From assembly GCA_029782225.1 (NCBI GenBank), contig JAKOVF010000107.1, positions 1-60,096 on the forward strand: 60,096 bases of DNA, given 5' to 3'. Of this stretch, positions 8,885-16,448 are shown in pieces (position 1 is the first letter of the stretch; each line of letters starts with the position of its first letter). Source of the stretch: Chloroflexota bacterium. GTDB lineage: Bacteria > Chloroflexota > Anaerolineae > Anaerolineales > Villigracilaceae. The position numbers and the translations under genes are program-made. The notes below the pieces were generated by a model, which had not been told where the DNA came from, did no database searches, and saw only the letters and a list, made by a program, of their open reading frames with translations.

Positions 8885-8916
8885 TCTCAATTCTCCGGAG
8901 CTGTTGATATAAATAA

Positions 8917-8944
8917 GAACTGCCTGCAATATGCCAGGCAGTTC
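8917..8944 (-). terminator. Intrinsic terminator, expression platform of riboswitch 2
   Basis: GAACTGCCTG and CAGGCAGTTC pair over 10 bp, followed on the minus strand by TTATTTATAT. Position and core sequence match the terminator of riboswitch 1 (CTGCC..GGCAG), between aptamer and start codon. Confidence 0.7.
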
Positions 8945-8958
8945 ATCGATGCAGGTTG

Positions 8959-9052
8959 AACCTGACAGCATGGCGATCATGGCCCCGCTTACGGGGCTTT
9001 AGATCCAGGGCTTTGTGTCCCGGGCTTTCGCCGAGTTTACCTTTAACAGATT
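8959..9052 (-). ncRNA. Cyclic di-GMP-I (GEMM-I) riboswitch aptamer, copy 2
   Basis: The minus-strand RNA reads AAAGGUAAACUC, a GAAA-capped P2, GGGACACAAAGCC, then the same P3 arm as copy 1 (GGAUCUAAAGCCCCGUAAG with CGGGGCCAUGAUCGCC). AAUCUG (9047-9052) can pair with CAGGUU (8959-8964) as P1. The P3 half is almost identical to copy 1 while P2 has diverged with compensating changes, as expected of a functional RNA. One deviation is ACACAAAGCC where copy 1 and Vc2 have ACGCAAAGC. Confidence 0.82.
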
Positions 9053-9135
9053 CTGATCTTGACCAGCTTTGCAGCTTATGTCAGTTCATAAAGCATGCTG
9101 ATCTTCCTGTGATTATTATGTTGAATAGACAGGCA

Positions 9136-9208
9136 TTGAATGGGACTAAAGTACTAAACACGCTTACAGAACTGATAGTAGACTATGCGCTCCAGGGTAT
9201 TGCGTGCG
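9136..9208 (-). repeat. Leader/promoter-region duplicate (copy 2)
   Basis: This is the counterpart of 6145-6217, upstream of riboswitch 2. The interval 8885-9289 otherwise holds only the terminator, the aptamer and non-coding sequence; no gene was found in it. Confidence 0.5.
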
Positions 9209-9289
9209 ATGTTATTGACTGCACTGCATGTCGCCCCAAGGAATAAATGACATACACATGAAATGGCGAGGCCGAGGCCTCGCCATGAG

Positions 9290-10159
9290 CTACTCGTCGC
9301 CCAGTAACCAATCGAAGAATCCGGGTCGACGCTTGATTGCTTCTTCTGCACTGGGCATGGACAGCAAGACCACGGTAATATTATCGTGTCCACCGCGCTG
9401 ATTCGCCAGATCAACGAGGGCCTCGGCCGCAGATTTGACATCTTTTCTGGTACGGACCGTCTTGTAGATCTCATCCTCCCACACAAGGTCGGTCAGTCCA
9501 TCACTGCACAAAAGGACCACATCGCCCGGGGACAGTTCATACCCCTGGTTCTCCCGCGCCTGTTCATCACTTTCTTCATCGTCAAGCTTCATGCGGAAAT
9601 CAACTTCGGGCAACTGGATTCCCCCCAGATGTCTGCGGATGACATGAACATTGGGATGGTCACGCACCTGGTCGGGTCTGATGATCCCCTTTTCAAGAGC
9701 TTCCTGTACCCACGTGTGATCGGTGGTGAGGCAGCGGATTTCTTTTCCACGCAGGAGATAGATGCGCGAATCGCCTACATGCGCAGTATATAAACGGTTC
9801 TCAATGATCCAGGCACAGACACAGGTGGAACCCATGCCTTCTTCATCGGCTTTGCCAGCCGAATGCGCGGCGATGGCCTGGCTGGCATCATGAATCGCAT
9901 TTTCGAGTGTCTTGAGCGGTTTCTTGCCGTTGCTTTCTGCAATCCCCTGACTAATGTAATTGACCGCCAATTCGGCGGCCACTTCTCCTGCTCGATGTCC
10001 TCCAATCCCATCTGCCACAACAGCAAATACCGCGGGACGCGGGTCCTCCTTGCCCAGATGGAAAGATGAGATGGCGTAACGGTCCTCATTATTCTTTCCG
10101 GACATGCCGGGATGGCTAAGCGCAGCAAGATGGAGATGAGCAAGTGAGGAACGGATCAT
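9290..10159 (-). CDS. PP2C-family serine/threonine protein phosphatase
   Basis: This 289-residue soluble phosphatase carries the full PP2C set: NEDRY near the N terminus, VADGIGGHRAGE (metal-binding Asp-Gly), GDSRIYLLR, CSDGLTDLV and GGHDNITVV. It removes phosphate from Ser/Thr residues, metal-dependently and in the cytoplasm. Its ATG overlaps by four bases the stop of the upstream VWA-FHA gene. An FHA domain binds phospho-Thr, so the pair forms a phospho-signalling module. No Hanks-type kinase lies in the window. Confidence 0.9.
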   Translation of the reverse strand: MIRSSLAHLHLAALSHPGMSGKNNEDRYAISSFHLGKEDPRPAVFAVVADGIGGHRAGEVAAELAVNYISQGIAESNGKKPLKTLENAIHDASQAIAAHSAGKADEEGMGSTCVCAWIIENRLYTAHVGDSRIYLLRGKEIRCLTTDHTWVQEALEKGIIRPDQVRDHPNVHVIRRHLGGIQLPEVDFRMKLDDEESDEQARENQGYELSPGDVVLLCSDGLTDLVWEDEIYKTVRTRKDVKSAAEALVDLANQRGGHDNITVVLLSMPSAEEAIKRRPGFFDWLLGDE

Positions 10160-12048
10160 TCTTCGGGGGTCTGGACTGTGACCTTGGGCCTTTGAGGGGT
10201 TGGAACAGCGCGAAGAGTGAAGCGATACATTAATTGACCGAAGTGTACCACATCGCCATGCGTGAGCCGATGGCCTTCACGAGGGATTGGCTCATAGTTG
10301 ACCCATGTGCCGCCGATCGAGTTATTGTCCAGAAGAAGATATCCGCCATCATCCGTTTGCCTGAGGCGCGCATGTAACGGCGCAATAGATGCATCATCCA
10401 ACACATGGCTGGATTGGACGGGGTCCAAACCAAAGGTCATCTCTTTGCCGCCGACCCCGATCGGGCTGGAAGTTGCCGGCTGACCGTCTGCTCCAAGACG
10501 GATGAAGGATGCCGGCGTCTCCACGGACTTTGGTTTGGGTGCAGTTTTCCTTTTGGTTCCGTTTGGCTTTGTCTTTTCTTTTTCGATCACAACCGGTGCG
10601 GGAGGCTGTGTCACCGGGTCTTCGTAAGTGCGCTTGGCCTGTCGTGCAGCCCTTAGCGACGGGAATTTCACCCGCCCTGAAAGCAGCATAAGCAGTAATG
10701 CCAGACCGGCAATGGCAATCGCACCGATGGTAATCTCCTGCCGGTAGCGGGCCAGCATCGCGGCAGGACCGCGCGGCGGCTGCACCACGGTCATTGTGAC
10801 CGGGATGCTGATACTGCTCTTGCTCAATCCGAGCGTATCCACTGCCTCAACCATCAGTTGATGTTCTCCGCTCAATTGATAGGGCTTGAGATCCCAGCTA
10901 AAGTGGTCGAACGGCTCGGATTTGTTCTCGTCCGCGATCTGACCATCCACGTACAAGGTAGTACGGACAAGCGACCGTTTATGCTGATCTGGAAACTCCA
11001 CGATGATATCAATCGGCTGTACATCGGGAAGCAGGACTTCCGTATTGAATGGGTCATTCTCAGGTGCACGCCGCGTGATCTGCATCGGCGGATTGACAAA
11101 GATCGGGTTTGGTGGCTGGATATCCACACTGAATACCTGCTCGCCCGAATTGACAGTCCCGCTGGATAAGTTGACCTGCACGCTCAACTTATTTTCGCTG
11201 CCGCCAACAATATGGGATTTATAGCCAAGCACATACACGCGCCGCAACCCGGAGAAATATTCTTCGGGATCCGGCAGCCGCTCGAGCCCGGAATAACCGA
11301 ACATGCTTCCCCCGGTCTCCAGGGCCAGTGTGTTGAACGCGGCTGCGCTTGTGGTCGGGAAGTATGTGTTGGTATCCACAAACCAGACGAACACGCGCAC
11401 GGTCCTTTCCTTGGCCAGTTGTATGAAAGGCTCGAGGGCAGTGGCAATGTTCGGATCGTCCATGTGCGGCGTAATGAAGAGAACGGCGCGCTTCATCCCA
11501 AGCCGCGGCGTCTGCTGGCTGGCGGTATCAATTGCAATCGCAAGGGACTGCAGGTTGGGAGTGGCAGCGCGAAAATCCGGCTGGAAGGAGCCAAGGCTCG
11601 CCAGGAAATCCGCCGCGCTGCCGTGGGAAATATTCTGCCCGGCCTGGCTGACGAGGCTCACATCATCCGGCGGATCGGCAGGACGAGTCTGTGCCCAACC
11701 GGAAAGGATCTGACTGATTCGTTGGAAGCGTGAAAGACCTGTGCCATCGCGGGCATCGAGGGCAGGACCCTGGTTGACGGCCACCACAATCTGCAGCGGG
11801 ACCGCCTGCTCATTGAACGAAGCTGCCGGGATGGCCTGTCCGTTTTCGAGCACGGTAACAGCATCCGGCTTGAGCCCGGATGCGAAAATGCCGTTTGAGT
11901 CGTAAACATCTACAAGCGTGGAAATGTTCGGGAAGGCAGACGCATCCGGCGGGTAGAGATCCACGCGCGCCTGAGTCTGGGCGCGGGCGGAGACTGCCGT
12001 CCCAAGAATAAAGATGAGTGCAAAGAACGAGGCGAGAAGCTTACGCAT
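10156..12048 (-). CDS. Membrane-anchored VWA-FHA signalling protein
   Basis: This 630-residue protein has a signal peptide (1-23, ending AQA-like). A von Willebrand A-like extracellular region follows (about 70-300); its MIDAS is degenerate, with VNQGPALDARDG where DxSxS is expected. A beta-rich region comes next, then one transmembrane helix (about 438-458), a basic Pro/Lys-rich linker, and a cytoplasmic C-terminal FHA domain (about 535-615: FGLD, SSHVLDDASIAPLHARLR, NNSIGGTWVN). FHA domains read phospho-threonine. The gene overlaps the upstream membrane-protein gene by 8 bases and the downstream PP2C gene by 4. Confidence 0.85.
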   Translation of the reverse strand: MRKLLASFFALIFILGTAVSARAQTQARVDLYPPDASAFPNISTLVDVYDSNGIFASGLKPDAVTVLENGQAIPAASFNEQAVPLQIVVAVNQGPALDARDGTGLSRFQRISQILSGWAQTRPADPPDDVSLVSQAGQNISHGSAADFLASLGSFQPDFRAATPNLQSLAIAIDTASQQTPRLGMKRAVLFITPHMDDPNIATALEPFIQLAKERTVRVFVWFVDTNTYFPTTSAAAFNTLALETGGSMFGYSGLERLPDPEEYFSGLRRVYVLGYKSHIVGGSENKLSVQVNLSSGTVNSGEQVFSVDIQPPNPIFVNPPMQITRRAPENDPFNTEVLLPDVQPIDIIVEFPDQHKRSLVRTTLYVDGQIADENKSEPFDHFSWDLKPYQLSGEHQLMVEAVDTLGLSKSSISIPVTMTVVQPPRGPAAMLARYRQEITIGAIAIAGLALLLMLLSGRVKFPSLRAARQAKRTYEDPVTQPPAPVVIEKEKTKPNGTKRKTAPKPKSVETPASFIRLGADGQPATSSPIGVGGKEMTFGLDPVQSSHVLDDASIAPLHARLRQTDDGGYLLLDNNSIGGTWVNYEPIPREGHRLTHGDVVHFGQLMYRFTLRAVPTPQRPKVTVQTPEE

Positions 12049-12952
12049 GAGCCTCGACTACGACGGGTGTGTTCTGTCTACCGCTCAGATAGCGGTAAGT
12101 AACCACCCACGCTGCTTGAAAGAATGCCATCAGGATCCCCTGCACAACAGTCATCACGATCGTCATGGCCGGGAAAAACACGAAAAATATCAGTGCGAAC
12201 GGTGTACGGACATCGTTGGCGGATTGGATCGCAAACGGCAGAAACCCCATGGGAATCATCATGGGAAAGATAAATATGCTGCTGATAATGGAGGTCGCTA
12301 CATATAACATGAGCATCAGGAGCACAACTGCAAGAATATTGCTGCGGAACATCTGCCAGGACCTCGCGAGGGCGGCCTGCATGGTCATGTTATCGATAAT
12401 GAGCGCGGCCTGCGCAAGTTGAAGCAGGATGTATCCAAGGAGAAAAAACGGGATCAGCAGGAAGATCAGGGGCATCAGAAAAACAGGAGCGATAAACGTT
12501 ACCAGGGATCCAGCAATATTCAATGCCACCAGGGCAAACACGACCGCGGCCCAAATCGTACCGAACAGAGCGTACAGGCCAAACATGCGCCAGAAATAGG
12601 GCATGCTTCCTTTAATCCCCTCCCGGAACGAAAACTTTCCGGCGCCTTTGTCGGCTTCCAGTGCTCCAAAGGTGGTGGCGCCCTGTACCAAAACGCCCAG
12701 GAACATGGCAGGGATGAGCAGGATCGCTGTGGCAACCATCGTAAAAATAACGAACCGTATCGTATTTGTGTCACTCATCGGACGGCTGAATGGTTCGGGC
12801 AAAAAAGGAGCAAAGGCCGGATTGCCCAGGAAGAAAATCGGCATGATCAAAAGCCCAAGCAGGCCCGGCAGCATCTGATATACCCATAGCACCTTGTGAT
12901 TCCACCCTATGTTCCATGTGCGGCGCAGCACTTCCCCAAAGTCGAAGTTCAT
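12041..12952 (-). CDS. Multi-spanning membrane protein of unknown function
   Basis: This 303-residue protein has about six hydrophobic segments (for example LLGLLIMPIFFLG and FTMVATAILLIPAMFLGVLV) and an amphipathic N terminus (MNFDFGEVLRRTWNIGWNHK). That N terminus resembles the DUF7544/glycerophosphoryl-diester-phosphodiesterase membrane-domain group, but no function can be assigned. ATG 12952 is preferred over 12985 because it is followed directly by this conserved-looking N terminus. It lies between guaA and the VWA-FHA gene with minimal spacing, so it is probably in the same operon. Confidence 0.7.
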   Translation of the reverse strand: MNFDFGEVLRRTWNIGWNHKVLWVYQMLPGLLGLLIMPIFFLGNPAFAPFLPEPFSRPMSDTNTIRFVIFTMVATAILLIPAMFLGVLVQGATTFGALEADKGAGKFSFREGIKGSMPYFWRMFGLYALFGTIWAAVVFALVALNIAGSLVTFIAPVFLMPLIFLLIPFFLLGYILLQLAQAALIIDNMTMQAALARSWQMFRSNILAVVLLMLMLYVATSIISSIFIFPMMIPMGFLPFAIQSANDVRTPFALIFFVFFPAMTIVMTVVQGILMAFFQAAWVVTYRYLSGRQNTPVVVEAHA

Positions 12953-12975
12953 GGTTCGTCCTCCAGCGCCCCGGC

Positions 12976-14514
12976 TCACTCCCATTCGATGGTAGCGGGC
13001 GGTTTGCTCGTAATATCATACACCACGCGATTTATTCCGTCTACTTCGTTGACTATACGATTTGAAACCCTCGCGAGCAGGTCATGCGGCAGGCGAGCCC
13101 AGTCGGCGGTCATAAAGTCCTCTGTGGTCACGGCGCGGATGGCCGCGGCCTCCTGGTAGGTCCGCTGGTCGCCCATCACACCTACAGAGCGCACCGGGAG
13201 CAGGACAACAAACACCTGAGAGACCTTTCCAGCTTTGCCCAAATACCCTTCTCCGGACAATTCTTCGAGCAGGATCTGGTCCGCCGCCCGCAAGCGACTC
13301 ACGCGCTCACGCGTGATTTCCCCGAGACAGCGCACGGTCAGGCCGGGACCCGGGAATGGCTGCCGCCAGACCAGCTTTTCCGGCAATCCAAGCGCTTCCC
13401 CGACCAGCCGTACTTCGTCCTTAAATACGTAACGAAGCGGTTCCACCAGCTCGAATTCCATATCCTCAGGCAGCCCGCCCACGTTGTGATGCGACTTGAT
13501 CTTCTGGGCCTTGTTCCGATCCGGAGCGGACGACTCCACCACATCCGGGTAGATTGTCCCTTGCACCAGAAATCTTGGCTGGCCGAGTTGTTTGGCCTGG
13601 ACTTCGAACACGCGGATAAATTTCTCGCCCACGATCCTTCGCTTTTGCTCCGGCTCAGTCACCCCTTTGAGCGCGGACAGAAACTCCTCGCTCGCGTCTA
13701 CGGTGATCAACTCGGCATGTAAATTCCCGCGAAACGCCTCAGCCACCTGCGCCCCCTCATTCGCGCGCAAGAGACCTGTATCCACGAACACCGCCACCAG
13801 TTGGTCGCCAATTGCCTTGTGAACCAGCGCCGCCGCGACCGAGGAGTCCACGCCGCCGCTGACCGCCGCGAGTACGCGTTCATTGCCAACTTGTTTTTGA
13901 ATACGCGCCACTGCATCATCAATGATGGAGGCGGGCGTCCAGTCTGGAGTGATGCCGCAGATGTCAATCGCGAAATGCTTGAGCAATTCCCCGCCATTGG
14001 GCGTGTGATGGACTTCGGGGTGGAACTGCACGCCGAAATATTTCCGCTCCATATCGCCTATTGCCGCAAAGGGACTGTTCCCCGACTTTGCCAGCGCAAT
14101 AAATCCATCAGGCATCCGCGTGATGCGGTCACCGTGGGACATCCAGACTTTAGAGAGATTGGAGAGTAGAGGATTAGAGATTAGTGGTTCGATTTCCGCC
14201 GGGCCGTATTCGCGCTGCGCAGATGGGTCAACCTGTCCACCCAAGGCGTGGGTGAGAGCCTGCATGCCATAACAAATGCCGAGAATGGGCAAACCTGATT
14301 TTAGGATGAACTCTTGAATGAACGGCGCGCCCGGCTCATAAACGGACCTGGGTCCGCCGGATAAAATAAATCCCTTCGGCTGGATCGAAAGGATTTTTTC
14401 CTGCGGCGCGTCCCACGGGAACAATTCGCAGTATACCTGCGCTTCGCGCACACGCCGCGCGATGATCTGAGCGTATTGGGAACCAAAATCGAGGATGGCG
14501 ATAGAGTCCATCAT
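12976..14514 (-). CDS. guaA: GMP synthase (glutamine-hydrolysing)
   Basis: This 512-residue two-domain enzyme converts XMP to GMP using glutamine and ATP. The N-terminal class I amidotransferase has its catalytic Cys in [10 protein letters not shown] and the His/Glu pair in FHPEVHHT. The ATP pyrophosphatase domain has the PP-loop [13 protein letters not shown], and the C-terminal dimerisation domain ends in PPATIEWE, the usual family end. Two adjacent ATGs (14514, 14511) and one at 14526 are possible starts; [12 protein letters not shown] follows immediately in each case. Upstream are HIT and xpt, giving a purine-salvage group. Confidence 0.95.
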   Translation of the reverse strand: MMDSIAILDFGSQYAQIIARRVREAQVYCELFPWDAPQEKILSIQPKGFILSGGPRSVYEPGAPFIQEFILKSGLPILGICYGMQALTHALGGQVDPSAQREYGPAEIEPLISNPLLSNLSKVWMSHGDRITRMPDGFIALAKSGNSPFAAIGDMERKYFGVQFHPEVHHTPNGGELLKHFAIDICGITPDWTPASIIDDAVARIQKQVGNERVLAAVSGGVDSSVAAALVHKAIGDQLVAVFVDTGLLRANEGAQVAEAFRGNLHAELITVDASEEFLSALKGVTEPEQKRRIVGEKFIRVFEVQAKQLGQPRFLVQGTIYPDVVESSAPDRNKAQKIKSHHNVGGLPEDMEFELVEPLRYVFKDEVRLVGEALGLPEKLVWRQPFPGPGLTVRCLGEITRERVSRLRAADQILLEELSGEGYLGKAGKVSQVFVVLLPVRSVGVMGDQRTYQEAAAIRAVTTEDFMTADWARLPHDLLARVSNRIVNEVDGINRVVYDITSKPPATIEWE

Positions 14515-14548
14515 GATGAAATCCAAGTCAAAGGTTGAAGGTCAGAAG

Positions 14549-14959
14549 TCACGGAAGTACCTCGGCCTTTGACTTTTGACCTTCAACCTGAGACACAAGA
14601 TGAAAATGCAAATGCGGAAATTCCTGATACTCCCCGCCGTTGACGATCAGCCGGTACGCGGACAAATGAAATTCATCCACAAGGTTTTGCACCGTTGAAT
14701 ACAAGTCGTGGAAAAATACAGAGTCGTTTGGATCCAACTCTTTCAATGTCGCAACTTGTTTCTTCGGCAGGATGACGACGTGAAACGGATACATGGGCCT
14801 TGGATGATAAAAGGCCATTAGCGTATCGGTCTCGCGTAAGCGATGAACAGGAATCGCAAAACTCATGTGGGTAAAGATCCAACCAATGATGCGCGCCAGG
14901 GTCTTATGAATTACTTCGTCACGAATCACATCAGTCGTAATGCGTAATGGTCTGTTCAC
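14549..14959 (-). CDS. HIT-family nucleotide hydrolase/transferase
   Basis: This 136-residue protein has the HIT signature at its C-terminal third (FPHLHFHLVS, the H-x-H-x-H triad) and the upstream PMYPFHVVILPK strand. Family members hydrolyse nucleoside 5'-phosphoramidates or dinucleotide polyphosphates. The ATG overlaps the stop of xpt by four bases. The last residues (GQKSKAEVLP) are encoded inside an inverted repeat (TTGAAGGTCA...TGACCTTCAA, about 14534-14590) that spans the gap to guaA. The native C terminus may therefore have been replaced by palindrome invasion. Confidence 0.85.
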   Translation of the reverse strand: MNRPLRITTDVIRDEVIHKTLARIIGWIFTHMSFAIPVHRLRETDTLMAFYHPRPMYPFHVVILPKKQVATLKELDPNDSVFFHDLYSTVQNLVDEFHLSAYRLIVNGGEYQEFPHLHFHLVSQVEGQKSKAEVLP

Positions 14960-15534
14960 GAAGGACAGCCGAACGTAATCTGATTCTCATCCAAAGACGT
15001 GATGCACACGAGCGATTCGATCGGCACTCCCAGAGATTTAAGCGCGTCACGTCCGCCTTCGAAGGTCTTTTCGATGAGCGCGCCGACACCAACGATATGT
15101 GAACCGGCCGCCTCGGCCAGTCGGACAAGGCCCAGAATGGTCGCACCCGAAGCGAGGAAATCGTCAATCACCAGGACCTTTTCACCGTGCGCCAGATATT
15201 CCGGCGAGACGATCAATTCCACCATGCGTCCTTTTGTATGCGAGGGCGCAAGCGTGAGATAGACCTGGTCCGGCATTGTGATGGGTTTTGTCTTGCGCGC
15301 GTATACAACCGGAAGTCCGAGATGGATGGCAGTTGTCAGGGCGGGAGCGATGCCAGAGATCTCCGCGGTCAGCACCTTGGTCGCGCCGAGCGATGCAAAA
15401 CGCCGCGCGAACTCTCTCCCACAGGCATCCATCAACAACGGGTCCACTTGATGATTGACAAAGCTATCAACTTTCAGAATTCCACCGCCGAGTACCTGCC
15501 CCTCTTTTAAAATGCGTTCCTGTAACTCTTTCAC
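14956..15534 (-). CDS. xpt: Xanthine phosphoribosyltransferase
   Basis: This 192-residue type I PRTase converts xanthine and PRPP to XMP. It has the family N terminus (LQERILKEGQVLGGGILKVD), the substrate-loop segment YARKTKP and the PRPP-binding motif VLVIDDFLASGAT. XMP is the substrate of GuaA two genes downstream, so xpt-HIT-guaA makes biochemical sense as a salvage operon. I looked for a purine riboswitch upstream and saw none. The leader instead contains a palindromic intergenic repeat at 15627-15699. Confidence 0.93.
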   Translation of the reverse strand: MKELQERILKEGQVLGGGILKVDSFVNHQVDPLLMDACGREFARRFASLGATKVLTAEISGIAPALTTAIHLGLPVVYARKTKPITMPDQVYLTLAPSHTKGRMVELIVSPEYLAHGEKVLVIDDFLASGATILGLVRLAEAAGSHIVGVGALIEKTFEGGRDALKSLGVPIESLVCITSLDENQITFGCPS

Positions 15535-15626
15535 GCGTGCCTCCTCCTTGTGTAGACAGATATTTCAGGCATTGTACAACGTGAGCGATGAACCTGCCAG
15601 AGGAAATTTTTCGCCATATTTTCGCG

Positions 15627-15699
15627 CTGAGCGTAGTCGAAGTGCGGCATCCTGGAAAGAAAAGCTTTGCTTGAAAACTCGTCCTTCGACTACGCTCAG
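15627..15699. repeat. Palindromic intergenic repeat
   Basis: CTGAGCGTAGTCGAAG (15627-15642) is matched exactly by its complement CTTCGACTACGCTCAG (15684-15699), with about 41 bases between. It lies in the divergent intergenic region between xpt and maf. This sequence family is common as a dispersed REP-like element in environmental bacteria, from general knowledge. Confidence 0.65.
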
Positions 15700-15761
15700 G
15701 ATAACTACAGTCTCTTAGCATGAATTAAGGCTCTTAAAAACTCTGTGTTAGAATTCTGCCC

Positions 15762-16433
15762 GTGAATGAAAGGCCTGTACTGCTTTTGGCATCGAACTCA
15801 CCACGTCGCAGGCAGTTACTGGCCCTTGGGAACTGGATGTTCAATATTTCCGTCTCAGACATAGATGAGACGGAACTCCCTGGTGAAGTCCCCGGCGATT
15901 ATGTCCTCCGACTCGCAAAAGAAAAAGCCCTGGCCGCTGCGCAAACGGCCCACCTCGAAAACATTATCATCGGCGCGGATACAACCGTGGTGGATCAGGG
16001 AATGATCTTTGGAAAGCCAGGAGGCATGGCCGATGCCGAAAGGATGTTGAAGCAGTTGCGCGGGCATACTCATCAGGTCTATACCGGGTTGGCGATCTAC
16101 CGCCTTCAGGATGAACGGTTGCTAACCGAGTTGTGCGTGACCGATGTCCCGATGCGTCCATACTCAGACGAGGAAATCACAGCGTATGTGTCAAGCGGCG
16201 ACCCTCTGGATAAGGCCGGTGCGTATGCCATTCAGCATCCAGGTTTCCAGCCAGTCGAATCCATGCATGGATGCTTCGCCAGCGTGATGGGACTGCCGAT
16301 GTGCCATGTGGTCCGCGCGCTGCGCAAGTTCGATATCCATCCTCGCGGGGATGTCCCCACGAGTTGCCAGACCTTCCTGCAATATCAATGTCCTGTCTCA
16401 CATGCCATTTTGCGCGGGGAAGCGGTGGGATGA
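15762..16433 (+). CDS. maf: Maf-family nucleoside triphosphate pyrophosphatase
   Basis: This 223-residue protein belongs to the Maf/YceF/YhdE family, which hydrolyses non-canonical or mis-methylated NTPs (dTTP, UTP) to monophosphates. Visible motifs are LLASNSPRRRQLL, the catalytic IIGADTTVV, FGKPGGMADAERML and DKAGAYAIQHPG. The start is GTG at 15762. The C-terminal 25 residues (SCQTFLQYQCPVSHAILRG) extend past the usual family end. The penicillin-binding protein gene follows 15 bases downstream. Confidence 0.9.
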   Translation: MNERPVLLLASNSPRRRQLLALGNWMFNISVSDIDETELPGEVPGDYVLRLAKEKALAAAQTAHLENIIIGADTTVVDQGMIFGKPGGMADAERMLKQLRGHTHQVYTGLAIYRLQDERLLTELCVTDVPMRPYSDEEITAYVSSGDPLDKAGAYAIQHPGFQPVESMHGCFASVMGLPMCHVVRALRKFDIHPRGDVPTSCQTFLQYQCPVSHAILRGEAVG

Positions 16434-16448
16434 ATTGAAAGGAAATGA

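Noticed and set aside
8885..8980. Start of the beta-helix gene at 8980
   Set aside because: Would translate the riboswitch and terminator; the signal peptide begins at 8884.
12419..12889. 156-codon plus-strand frame opposite the membrane-protein gene
   Set aside because: Highly polar low-complexity translation (shadow of a hydrophobic protein).
15535..15761. Purine riboswitch before xpt
   Set aside because: No purine-aptamer core seen; the leader holds a palindromic repeat.
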